Source: Porphyromonas sp.
GTDB taxonomy: Bacteria > Bacteroidota > Bacteroidia > Bacteroidales > Porphyromonadaceae
Assembly: GCA_029983505.1 (NCBI GenBank)
Contig: JASBZK010000006.1
Location: forward strand, 9,025-73,024
DNA: 64,000 bases
Reading direction: 5' to 3'
In this document: in pieces, positions 1 to 7,909 of the stretch
Position numbering within the stretch: the stretch's first letter is position 1
Layout of the letters: the number at the start of each line of letters is the position of its first letter
Position numbers and translations under genes: made by a program
The notes under the pieces: model-generated
The model's input: the letters and a program-made list of their open reading frames with translations, nothing else
Told to the model about the DNA's origin: nothing
The model's database searches: none

Positions 1-254
1 TTGTGAGTATGGTGTCCTCTCCTTTGAACTTCAGATCCTGTGGCGTGCACGCGATTACGGCGTGGGGATGGATCTCGCATTCGGAGCCTATCCTTGCTCC
101 GCTGCGGATGACCGCCCCGCTGCGGATTATCGTGCCGTCGCCTATTTCTACGTTATCGTCGATGACCGCAAAGGGCTCTACGACAACACCGGAGCCAAGT
201 TTGGCACCCGGATTCACCCCCGCTAATGGGCTGATGAGGTTTTCTTGAGACATA
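1..254 (-). CDS. lpxA: LpxA, UDP-N-acetylglucosamine acyltransferase (N-terminal part)
   Basis: The gene runs off the left edge; the first 84 residues are present, starting at the ATG whose complement is at 252-254. LpxA transfers a hydroxyacyl chain to UDP-GlcNAc, the first step of lipid A synthesis, in the cytoplasm. The visible part has hexapeptide-repeat character (IGDGTIIRSGAVIRSGARIG) followed by HPHAVI and PQDLKFKGE, the latter typical of LpxA. It begins 19 bases after the lpxC-fabZ stop on the same strand, so it is the distal gene of a lipid A operon. The hexapeptide family also contains LpxD, but PQDLKFKGE and the context favour LpxA. Confidence 0.93.
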
Positions 255-273
255 ATTTTCTTCAATAAGGGAG

Positions 274-1665
274 TTAGTCCGAGACGACAATCTGTGCCAA
301 AAGATCGGTCTCAAAGACAAGCTTATTTCCCACGAAACCCACCCCTCTGATACTTGCGGTGTTGCGCCTGATGGGACTTGTGAGTCTTATCTTGAAGATA
401 ACCGAGTCTCCGGGACAGACTTTGTGCCTGAAGCGGGCATTCTCCACCTTCATCAAGTATGTGGAGTAGGTCTTTTCGGACTCCTTGTTTTGACTGATGA
501 CCATAATGCCCGCGATCTGTGCCGCGGCTTCGATGAGGAAGACGCCCGGGACGACCGGCTCATCGGGGAAGTGCCCTTGGAAATAGGGTTCTCCGATCGA
601 GTAGTTCTTGACCCCGACGATAGATCCGGGACCGAGTTCGATGACTTTGTCGACAAAGAGCATCGGGAAACGATGGGGTAAGAGCTTTTTGATCTGCGTG
701 ACGTCCAAGACCGGCGTGGCATTGGGGTCGTATATGGGCGCCCGTTCCTGGTTCAGGACGATGTCCTTGCGGATCATCTTCGTGAGCTTGCTATTGATCG
801 AGTGACCTGGGCACGTCGCTATCACGTGACCTCTGAGACGGCAGCCGATAAGCGCGAGGTCTCCGATGAGGTCGAGCAGTTTGTGCCGGGCAGGCTCATT
901 GGGGTAGGCGAGCGGGCGGTGGTTGAGGTACCCGAGCTCTTCCACGTCCGGTACGGGCGATACGCCAAGCGAGTCGGCAAGCGTCCGGAGCTGCTCCTGC
1001 GGTATCTTACGATCGTAGATGACGATGGCGTTGTCGAGGTCACCCCCTTTGATGAGATCCTGCTCCAGAAGCTTCTCTATCTCGCGGACGAAGACAAACG
1101 TGCGTGCCGACGATATCTCCGACGCAAAGTCGTCCGTGTCTTCAAGCGTGGCGTATTGGTTGCTGAGGATGGGAGAGTCGAAGGAGATGAGGACATTGGC
1201 ATTAAACTTGTCATCCGGCAGCACGGTGATTTTTGCGCCGGTTACGGGGTCGCTTACTTCGATGCGCTTGGTGACGATGTACTCGTCCCTCGGGTGAGAT
1301 TGGGAGACGATGCCCACTTCACGGATTTTCTCTACATACGCTTTGGCACTTCCGTCGAGTATGGGAAACTCCGGTGCGTCGACCTCTATGTGGCAGTTAT
1401 CCACCCCCATACCGTAGAGCGCCGCCATAGCGTGCTCGATGGTCGAGACGACCATATCTTTATTGGAGAGGACTGTGCCTCGCTCCGTCTTCGTGATATT
1501 CTCCGCGAGGGCTCTGATGGTCGGTTTCCCGGGGAGATCCACGCGGGATATGCGTATGCCGTAGTCATCGTCCGCGGGCAAAAATTTGATCAGTATGTTC
1601 AGGCCGGTGTGGAGGCCTTTGCCGCCGAGCTCAAACGGGGCGGCAAGTGTCTGCTGTTTGGTCAT
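274..1665 (-). CDS. lpxC/fabZ: Bifunctional UDP-3-O-acyl-GlcNAc deacetylase / 3-hydroxyacyl-ACP dehydratase
   Basis: This 463-residue protein is a fusion of LpxC (about residues 1-310) and FabZ (about 318-463). LpxC removes the acetyl group from UDP-3-O-acyl-GlcNAc, the committed step of lipid A synthesis. FabZ dehydrates 3-hydroxyacyl-ACP in fatty acid elongation. Visible LpxC signatures are GKGLHTG near the start, a zinc-ligand His at about 78 (TIEHAMAAL), and His261/Asp265 (ARHKLLDLIGD). In FabZ, LLPHRFPML and GHFPDEPVVPG carry the active His (about 365), with Glu at about 379. The fusion is known in Bacteroidetes and couples two enzymes that compete for or produce hydroxyacyl chains. Its start codon overlaps the lpxD stop by four bases. 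Confidence 0.97.
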   Translation of the reverse strand: MTKQQTLAAPFELGGKGLHTGLNILIKFLPADDDYGIRISRVDLPGKPTIRALAENITKTERGTVLSNKDMVVSTIEHAMAALYGMGVDNCHIEVDAPEFPILDGSAKAYVEKIREVGIVSQSHPRDEYIVTKRIEVSDPVTGAKITVLPDDKFNANVLISFDSPILSNQYATLEDTDDFASEISSARTFVFVREIEKLLEQDLIKGGDLDNAIVIYDRKIPQEQLRTLADSLGVSPVPDVEELGYLNHRPLAYPNEPARHKLLDLIGDLALIGCRLRGHVIATCPGHSINSKLTKMIRKDIVLNQERAPIYDPNATPVLDVTQIKKLLPHRFPMLFVDKVIELGPGSIVGVKNYSIGEPYFQGHFPDEPVVPGVFLIEAAAQIAGIMVISQNKESEKTYSTYLMKVENARFRHKVCPGDSVIFKIRLTSPIRRNTASIRGVGFVGNKLVFETDLLAQIVVSD

Positions 1666-2735
1666 TGGGTGGTCCCTTTCTTCAAGAGTTCAAGCTCTTT
1701 CTTTAGTGCCTCTAATTCTTGTCTCAAGTTATAGAGCTCCTTGTCCATCTCGGGGAGATGCGGAAAAATGGCTGAAGATTTCATTGCCGTCATGTGCGGA
1801 TAGGCTGGGTATCCGAAGTAGGTGCCGCCTTCTTTCTTGATATTGGCCAAGACACCCGTTTTTGCTGCAAGGGTGACGCGATCGGCTATGGAGAGATGTC
1901 CTGCCACGCCTACCTGTCCCGCCAAGACGTCCCACGAGCCGAGTTTGGTGGAGCCGGCTATACCGGTCTGCGCAGAGATGACGGTATGGGCGCCGGTCTC
2001 TGTATTGTGTGCGAGCTGGACGAGGTTGTCTACCTTTGCCCCTTTCCGGACGATGGTCGCATCGATGGCGGCCCGGTCGATGCAGGTATTTGCGCCTATC
2101 TCCACGTCGTCTTCGATGAGGACATTTCCCATCTGGGGTATCTTCTCGTACCCCTGCTCTGTGGGGGCAAAGCCGAAGCCATCTGCGCCAATCACTGCCC
2201 CGGAGTGTATGATGCAGCGTGCGCCGATCTCGGTGTTGTCGCTGATGACGGCCTGCTGATAGATCTTGGTCTTCGTACCGATTTCGCAGTTCTTGCCTAC
2301 GAAAGCCTGCGGCAAAACCTTTACGCCCGAAGCCAATTTCGTGCCCGCACCGACGTAGGCAAAGGGTCCAACGTAGACATCGGGCGCCAGCTCTGCGGTG
2401 TCGTCCACAAAAGCCAAAGGAGAGACCCCGGTATCCGAGGGCGAAGTCTCTTTGAGCATCCGGACGAGCCGGTTAAGTGCCGTATAGGGGTCGTCCACCC
2501 GTATCAGGGTGCTGCGTACTTCGCTTTTCGGCTCGAAATCTTTCCGCACAAGTACTGCGTCAGCTCCCGTGGTGTAGAGAAAATCTTCGTACCGTGCGTT
2601 GCCGACGAATGAGAGGTCTCCTTTCTCGCCTTTTTCGATACTTGAAAATCCCGAAAGCAGTACCTCTCCGTCGCCTTCTACGGCTCCGCCGAGGAGTTCG
2701 GCCACTTGGTTTGCGGATAAGGTCGGGGTCTTCAT
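1662..2735 (-). CDS. lpxD: LpxD, UDP-3-O-(3-hydroxyacyl)glucosamine N-acyltransferase
   Basis: The 357-residue protein adds the second hydroxyacyl chain during lipid A synthesis, directly after LpxC. An N-terminal uridine-binding domain (about 1-100) is followed by a long left-handed beta-helix of hexapeptide repeats (VYVGPFAYVGAGTKL and onward) and a C-terminal helical, Lys/Glu-rich tail. The presumed catalytic His is about residue 243 in LVQLAHNTETG. It overlaps both the upstream pyrF and the downstream lpxC-fabZ by four bases, so translation is probably coupled through the operon. Confidence 0.96.
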   Translation of the reverse strand: MKTPTLSANQVAELLGGAVEGDGEVLLSGFSSIEKGEKGDLSFVGNARYEDFLYTTGADAVLVRKDFEPKSEVRSTLIRVDDPYTALNRLVRMLKETSPSDTGVSPLAFVDDTAELAPDVYVGPFAYVGAGTKLASGVKVLPQAFVGKNCEIGTKTKIYQQAVISDNTEIGARCIIHSGAVIGADGFGFAPTEQGYEKIPQMGNVLIEDDVEIGANTCIDRAAIDATIVRKGAKVDNLVQLAHNTETGAHTVISAQTGIAGSTKLGSWDVLAGQVGVAGHLSIADRVTLAAKTGVLANIKKEGGTYFGYPAYPHMTAMKSSAIFPHLPEMDKELYNLRQELEALKKELELLKKGTTQ

Positions 2736-3559
2736 GCTTTTGCGTATTTGTCCAAAAGGGTTGACATCTGAGTTTGCAGTTCCTTTGCCGCTTCGCCTGC
2801 TTTTTCGGCAAAGTCTGCCCCATGGCTCGCAAAGATGATGCCTCGTGACGAATTGACCAAAAGACCGCAGTCGCGATTCATCCCGTGCTTAGACACTTCT
2901 TCGAGGCTGCCACCTTGCGCGCCGACGCCGGGCACCAGTAGGAAATGCTCCGGGACAATGGCATGGATGCGCTCGAAGTATTCGGGGTGCGTGGCGCCTG
3001 CCACGTACATCATATTCTCCTCACTCCCCCACTTTTTGCTCGTCTCGAGTACTTCTTCAAATAGTTCTCTCTCTCCCACGCGCAGGTGCTGAAAGTCCTC
3101 CGAGCCACCGTTGGAGGTGAGGGCGAGGAGTGCCACCCACTTGCCGTCGTACTTAAGGAAAGGAGAGACGCTGTCGCTTCCCATATACGGCGCCACCGTG
3201 AGTACGTCTGCATCCAGTTCCTCAAAAGCCGACCGGGCGTAGAGGGCGGATGTATTGCCGATGTCGCCCCTTTTTGCATCAAGGATCACGAGGATGTCCG
3301 GGTAACTTGCCCTAATGTAACGGATGGTCTCCTCCAAGGCTTTGACACCCTTCCACCCGAGTGCTTCGTAAAAAGCGGCGTTGGGCTTAAAGGCTACTGC
3401 ATACGGGGCAGTTGCGTCGATGATGGCTCTATTGAATGAAAGCACCCCTTCTGCGTCCGGTGTAAATTGTGCCGGAAGCTTCTTGGGGTCGCTGTCAAGC
3501 CCTACGCAGAGGAATGAACGCTTGGAGCGAATATGGCGGATGAGTTCTTGTTTATTCAT
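2732..3559 (-). CDS. pyrF: Orotidine-5'-phosphate decarboxylase
   Basis: PyrF converts orotidine monophosphate to UMP, the last step of pyrimidine synthesis. The 275-residue length and the sequence fit the larger type 2 family. The catalytic Asp-Lys pair is visible in ILDAKRGDIGNTS (Lys about 96), and VGLDSDPKKLP near the start binds substrate. It is the first gene of the minus-strand run pyrF-lpxD-lpxC/fabZ-lpxA, and overlaps lpxD by four bases. UMP feeds UDP-GlcNAc, so the linkage to lipid A genes is plausible metabolically but is not proof of joint regulation. A -7 promoter box lies about 65 bases upstream. Confidence 0.96.
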   Translation of the reverse strand: MNKQELIRHIRSKRSFLCVGLDSDPKKLPAQFTPDAEGVLSFNRAIIDATAPYAVAFKPNAAFYEALGWKGVKALEETIRYIRASYPDILVILDAKRGDIGNTSALYARSAFEELDADVLTVAPYMGSDSVSPFLKYDGKWVALLALTSNGGSEDFQHLRVGERELFEEVLETSKKWGSEENMMYVAGATHPEYFERIHAIVPEHFLLVPGVGAQGGSLEEVSKHGMNRDCGLLVNSSRGIIFASHGADFAEKAGEAAKELQTQMSTLLDKYAKA

Positions 3560-3623
3560 AAACTGACGGTATAATGAGATTTTTGATTAAAATCCCGTAA
3601 GAGGTGCAGGCACCCTATCTTCG

Positions 3624-3631
3624 CAAAGGTA
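3624..3631 (-). promoter_or_regulatory. -7 promoter box for the pyrF-lpx operon
   Basis: The minus-strand sequence is TACCTTTG, which matches the Bacteroidetes -7 consensus TAnnTTTG. I see no convincing -33 box 19 bases upstream, so the call rests on the -7 box and its position before pyrF. Confidence 0.5.
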
Positions 3632-3667
3632 CATTATTCCCCTTAAATTTACCTCATCTAAAAGAGT

Positions 3668-3749
3668 GAGACCTTTACACGGAGGTCTCCGGATGCGAAA
3701 GACTCTTTTTGTGGAGGACTTTGCAGATGAGGTGCTATGCAAAGGTCTC
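3668..3749 (+). repeat. Second dispersed repeat, copy 1
   Basis: This stretch holds, in order, GAGACCTTT (3668), GACTTTGCAGA (3717) and TATGCAAAGGTCTC (3736). The same three blocks occur in the same order on the opposite strand at 11572-11750. Here the last two blocks are 8 bases apart; in the other copy about 100 bases separate them. It lies between pyrF and the tRNA gene. A short open frame crosses it, but I see no sign that it is a gene. Confidence 0.6.
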
Positions 3750-3815
3750 AGAGTACAAGAGAAAAACACTCGCGATACACCGTGATGCATCGCGAGCGTT
3801 GGAATTGATTTCCGG

Positions 3816-3888
3816 AGCGGTAAGCGGGGGTCGAACCCGTGACCTTCGGCTTGGGAAGCCGACGCTCTACCAACTGAGCTATTACCGC
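3816..3888 (-). tRNA. tRNA-Gly (anticodon CCC)
   Basis: The minus strand folds as a standard 73-base tRNA. The acceptor stem is GCGGTAA with TTACCGC, the D-arm GCTC/GAGC, the anticodon stem TCGGC/GCCGA around the loop TTCCCAA (anticodon CCC), and the T-loop TTCGACC. The outer T-stem pair is an A-C mismatch. The 3' CCA is not encoded. A minus-strand -7-like box (TATCTTTG) lies at 3918-3925. Confidence 0.95.
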
Positions 3889-3971
3889 GCATAGACATCG
3901 ATCTCCCGATCGTGTGGCAAAGATACGCATTTCCTCCGATATTTCCGCTCACTCATCCATCCAAAGGTTTT

Positions 3972-4050
3972 GGTACGTACCTTTTCCCTTTCTATGTCCG
4001 TACCTTTTATCCGTTTTGGTCTGTGTCTCGTCTTCTTCTATGTCTGTGCA
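3972..4050. repeat. Tetrad repeat array A
   Basis: Four cores at 3972 (GGTACGTACC), 3995 (TGTCCGTACC), 4018 (GGTCTGTGTC) and 4041 (TGTCTGTGCA), spaced exactly 23 bases. The array lies between the tRNA gene and the terminator of the DUF4251 lipoprotein gene. Confidence 0.85.
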
Positions 4051-4057
4051 AAAAGTG

Positions 4058-4100
4058 GTCGGCAGTCTTATCGGATTTTTGGTCCGATAAAACTGCCGAC
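4058..4100 (-). terminator. Terminator of the DUF4251 lipoprotein gene
   Basis: An 18-base stem (4058-4075 with 4083-4100) has one C-A mismatch and a 7-base loop. On the minus strand it is followed by CACTTTTTG. It starts 23 bases past the stop of the lipoprotein gene and separates it from array A. Confidence 0.85.
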
Positions 4101-4123
4101 TGTCGGTTGCAGGGATATCCCGG

Positions 4124-4630
4124 TTATTTGTGTCCGGGGAGGGTGATGATGCCCCGATAAGTAAGAGACTCGGTATCCGTCGAGAGCATCGTGACGGTCG
4201 CGCTGCCGTTGGTGAAGGCATTGATGTAGAGCGTGATCGTGTTTTGGGGCTCTTTGCGGGTCACAAGCTCGATGACGGCTTCTCCGGGGTGTGTCCCGCC
4301 CTTTACGTCATACGAAACAATGGGCGCTTCAAAGTTCAGCGGCCCTTTGTTGTCCCCGTACAACGGTGCACGGTGGCTGACACCGAAGAAAGGAAGGTAA
4401 CTCACCAAGGAGTCTCCTTTGACCTGAAAGCCAAAACCGTAGGCGTTGAAGCTTGAGGGAACATAAGGCCCGGAGACGTGTTGGAGCTCGAAGTTCCAGT
4501 CGTTTCCTTTTAGGTAAGCGACCAAATCCTCCCGGCTCTCAAACTTATGTCCGGGGACATATTCTTTGGAAAGAATGCCACATCCGGAAAGTAGAACCAA
4601 GGACAGCAAAAACGGAAGAAACTTTTTCAT
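4124..4630 (-). CDS. DUF4251 family lipoprotein
   Basis: The 168-residue product starts with a lipoprotein signal (MKKFLPFLLSLVLLSGC, lipid-attachment Cys about 17). The mature part resembles DUF4251: a beta-rich domain with VKGDSLVSYLPFFG, then GGT.PGEAVIEL, and a C-terminal NGSATVTMLSTD...SLTYRGII. The function of the family is unknown; the signal places it in the periplasm or at a membrane. It is 26 bases downstream of the tricorn-like protease on the same strand and has its own strong terminator, so it may be the last gene of that transcript. Confidence 0.85.
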   Translation of the reverse strand: MKKFLPFLLSLVLLSGCGILSKEYVPGHKFESREDLVAYLKGNDWNFELQHVSGPYVPSSFNAYGFGFQVKGDSLVSYLPFFGVSHRAPLYGDNKGPLNFEAPIVSYDVKGGTHPGEAVIELVTRKEPQNTITLYINAFTNGSATVTMLSTDTESLTYRGIITLPGHK

Positions 4631-4656
4631 AGAGCTTGTTGTGTGGTCTAAAACAG

Positions 4657-7600
4657 TTACTTGATCTCTTGACGGAGAACCTCTACGGCTTTTTCGATCT
4701 GAGTGTCGGTGCCGGAGAGTGCTTTATTGAAGTCGAGGCGTACCACGACATCGGGATTCATCTGGTGATTTTCGAGATAATAACCTTCTGCCGTCTTGTA
4801 GCCGACAGCCGGGATGCCGAAGTACAGGGACGGGTCTTGGAGCGTGACCCAGTTCACGCTTGTCATAGTCCCTGCAACAGGCATACCCACAACCTTTCCC
4901 AGCTCCTGGTGCTGGTAAACCCAGGGCGTGCCGTGGGCGTTGGAGTAATCCGCTTCGCAAGTGACCATTACGCTCGGCTTCGTCCAACGGCGGGAAGGCA
5001 TATCGCAATAGTATTTGCCCCTAATCTCTTGGGTGAGGTATTTCTCTCCCGAGAAGAGTACTTCGATGTCTTCGTGAAGACGACCTCCGCCGTTATAGCG
5101 CACGTCGATCACGATGCCGTCGCACTGATAGTACTTGCCGAGGGCTTTGGCATAGACTCTGCGGAAACTTTCGTCATCCATAGAGGCGATGTGTACGTAT
5201 CCGAGACGACCGCCGGAGAGCTCTTCGACTTCTTTCTCGCGCGCTGCGACCCAGCGGTCGTAGAGGAGACTATTCAGGCGTCCCGCGGAAATGGGCTTGA
5301 TGACTTCGTCCCACTCGTTGCCGTCCTGGCTTCGGAAAGAGACGAGTACCTGCTTACCGGCTTTGCCTTCGAGGAGCGGGAAGTAATCTGTTTCTGCCGT
5401 GATTTTCGTCCCGTCGATGGCGGTGAGATAGTCTCCGGCTTTTACCTTCGAGGAGTAGAGGTCAAAAGGACCGCCCACTACGACCTCCTGCACAAGGAGA
5501 CCCTTGTCGGAGGGACGTGTCAGGTCGAGGAAAAGTCCGAGCTCAGCCGTCTGAGGGGCACTGCTTCCACTGCGGTAGCCGGATCCGGTGTGGGAGACAT
5601 TGAGCTCACCGAGTAGCTCGGAGAGCATTTCGGAGAAGTCGTAGTTGTTATTGATATAGGGGAGGAATTTCCGGTAGTGATCCGTAAGCTTGGCCCAGTC
5701 TACTCCGTGCATATCTTTCACGTAGAAGCGGGCAGCCTCTTCGAGCTCCACGTAGTCTAACATCGCTTCCCTCTCCTTACCTTTATCGAGACTGTACTCG
5801 GCGGCGTAGGCGATGGGGGTGATTTTGCCGGAAGAGAGATCCAGTTTCTTCATATCGCTTCCGCTGATGAGGAAAAGGGTCTTTCCTTCCTTGTCCGGAG
5901 TCATCGAGTAGTAGTCTCCGTCCATCTTATTGATGAGCTTGGCGTGACCTTCCCTCAGGTCTTTTTCCCAAAGGTCGTACCCACCTTCAAAAGCCGCCAT
6001 ATAGTAGAGCTTTTTGCCATCCGGAGTGATATAGGCATCGCCGAGATCCGAGGATGCAGGCGTGAGGCGCATAATGCGGCTCTCGATATTTGCAAGCTCC
6101 ACGCGTATGGGCTTGTCCGTATCTTCGGCTTTCTTTTCGTCCTTGTCTTTGGCTTTTTCCGCCTCCTTTTTGGCTGCCTTTTCTTCCTCGGTGAGGAGTT
6201 CGTACTCTTCTTTATTGAGACGGAATTTGTTGTAGGCCTCGCGGTTGAGGAACATAATCATCACGTCGCTCATCGATCCCCAGGACGCATGGTTGCGCAT
6301 ACCGTACTGCTCGGAGGAGTAGATGATCGCGTCGCCGCCCATGACGAACCGCGGATTCATCGCGAAGTAACCCGTATTCGTGAGGTTGTGAAGCTCGCCG
6401 TGTGTCTTAGTCGCATCGACGAGAACCACGTCGGCATAGGGCTCGTGGTGGTTGGTCGTGATGTTGAGTGCAAGCCACTTGGAGTCGGGTGACCACACAA
6501 ATGGAATGCTCCCGTCGACTTCGCTCGTGACGGATCCGTCGGTGACTTCGTGCAGTTCGCGCGTCTTGATGTTGTAGACGGCTATTTTCTGACGGTCGAG
6601 CACAAAAGCCACGTCCGCTCCGTTTGGCGCGAAGTCGGGGTTCATCTTTTCGCCTGGGATATCCGGGATGAGCTTTTCTTCCTTGATCAGAGTGGCGTTT
6701 GGGAAGGCCTTTTCTCCCGCCCGTTCTATGGTCGCGATATAGAGGTCGCTCCGACCGTCGCGGCGCGAAGCATAGACGAGACTGCGACCGTCACTCCCGA
6801 AGGAGACGGAGCTTTCTTCCGCAGGTGTATTGGTAATCCTTTTGGTCGTCCGGTAGTCGGAGCTCGTGACGAAGACCTCGCCACCGGTGATGAAAGCGAT
6901 CTGCTTGCCATCGGGAGAGACAGAGGCACCTCTGATCCTGCCCCTCGTCGTCGTTACGAGTGTCGGCATCCCGGGTCCCAGGTCGTTTCGGACGGAGATG
7001 TCCACTTTCTCTGCTTTCCCTCCCGGTGTGAGTGTGTAGATCTCGCCATCATAACCGAATGCGAGCTTCCTGGTGCGTGACACTGAGAGAAAGCGTACCG
7101 GATGGTCCGGAAAGTCCGTGAGCCGGACTATTTTCTCGGGGTTGGAGAGGTCGGCTTCGTACACGTTGAAATTGCCACTCCGCTCGCTGAGGAAGTAAAA
7201 CTTGTCTCCCGTGGGCGCGAGGACCGGATTACGGTCTTCACCCTCCCACATCACGAGCGGGGCGTACTTTTTCTCCTTGAAGTCGTAGCGGAAAATGTCC
7301 TTGGCGGCTGCACTTATTTGGTGCTTCCTCCAGACATTTTCCATACTCTTCTCGTCCTCGTAGAGCATAAAGTCTCCACTCTCGGAGAGCGAAGGTGAGG
7401 CAAGCGGCGTGCCGAGTACGAGCTCCGTCCTCCCGCCCGCCACGGGTACTCTGTAGAGCTCACTCATGCGCCCCGTGGGGAAGAGCGCACTTGCCGCGTC
7501 GTCCTGTATGTGGGCGATGAAGTAGAGGTACTTCCCGTCCGGGCTGAAATAGGCCGGCGTCTCACTCGCGGAGTGGGTGGTTACTCTTCGTGCCACACCT

Positions 7601-7905
7601 CCATCCGCGTCCATAATATAGATGTCCTTCGAGCCGTAGGTGCGGGTGCTTACGAAAGCCAGCGTCTTACCGTCCGGTGCCCACATAGGCATCGTGTCGT
7701 AGGCTTCGTTTGTGGTGAGCCGAACGGCTCTGCCGCCCGAGGCCGGCACCTTGTATATGTCGCCTTGGAAGGCAAAGGCGATCTCAGAGCCGTCCGGGGA
7801 TAAGGCCGGGTAGCGCATCCAGGTGGGATTGTCGTAGTCTCCCTGTGCAAAGACGGTGGCGCCGAGAGCTAAGCCGAGGCCCAAGGTCAGTATCGTTTTG
7901 GTCAT
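4657..7905 (-). CDS. Secreted tricorn-type S41 protease
   Basis: This 1082-residue protein starts with a signal peptide (to about FAQ at 21). The first 600 or so residues are TolB/WD-like beta-propeller repeats with recurring sPDGk motifs (ALSPDGSEIAF, YFSPDGKYLYF). A Lys/Glu-rich linker follows (KKEAEKAKDKDEKKAED), then a second propeller part, a helical C1 domain, a PDZ domain (PSDKGLLVQEVVVGGPFD) and a C-terminal S41 protease domain. The latter has GIVIDVRYNGGGRL and ADYSNAHGTPW, where the Ser is the likely nucleophile. Tricorn proteases process peptides; secreted versions in this phylum probably cut oligopeptides in the periplasm. It follows the S9 peptidase by four bases, suggesting one transcript for peptide use. 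Confidence 0.92.
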   Translation of the reverse strand: MTKTILTLGLGLALGATVFAQGDYDNPTWMRYPALSPDGSEIAFAFQGDIYKVPASGGRAVRLTTNEAYDTMPMWAPDGKTLAFVSTRTYGSKDIYIMDADGGVARRVTTHSASETPAYFSPDGKYLYFIAHIQDDAASALFPTGRMSELYRVPVAGGRTELVLGTPLASPSLSESGDFMLYEDEKSMENVWRKHQISAAAKDIFRYDFKEKKYAPLVMWEGEDRNPVLAPTGDKFYFLSERSGNFNVYEADLSNPEKIVRLTDFPDHPVRFLSVSRTRKLAFGYDGEIYTLTPGGKAEKVDISVRNDLGPGMPTLVTTTRGRIRGASVSPDGKQIAFITGGEVFVTSSDYRTTKRITNTPAEESSVSFGSDGRSLVYASRRDGRSDLYIATIERAGEKAFPNATLIKEEKLIPDIPGEKMNPDFAPNGADVAFVLDRQKIAVYNIKTRELHEVTDGSVTSEVDGSIPFVWSPDSKWLALNITTNHHEPYADVVLVDATKTHGELHNLTNTGYFAMNPRFVMGGDAIIYSSEQYGMRNHASWGSMSDVMIMFLNREAYNKFRLNKEEYELLTEEEKAAKKEAEKAKDKDEKKAEDTDKPIRVELANIESRIMRLTPASSDLGDAYITPDGKKLYYMAAFEGGYDLWEKDLREGHAKLINKMDGDYYSMTPDKEGKTLFLISGSDMKKLDLSSGKITPIAYAAEYSLDKGKEREAMLDYVELEEAARFYVKDMHGVDWAKLTDHYRKFLPYINNNYDFSEMLSELLGELNVSHTGSGYRSGSSAPQTAELGLFLDLTRPSDKGLLVQEVVVGGPFDLYSSKVKAGDYLTAIDGTKITAETDYFPLLEGKAGKQVLVSFRSQDGNEWDEVIKPISAGRLNSLLYDRWVAAREKEVEELSGGRLGYVHIASMDDESFRRVYAKALGKYYQCDGIVIDVRYNGGGRLHEDIEVLFSGEKYLTQEIRGKYYCDMPSRRWTKPSVMVTCEADYSNAHGTPWVYQHQELGKVVGMPVAGTMTSVNWVTLQDPSLYFGIPAVGYKTAEGYYLENHQMNPDVVVRLDFNKALSGTDTQIEKAVEVLRQEIK

Positions 7906-7909
7906 CGCG

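Noticed and set aside
3709..3894. Small open frame over repeat copy 1 and the tRNA gene
   Set aside because: It runs antisense across a tRNA and a repeat, and shows no start or coding evidence.
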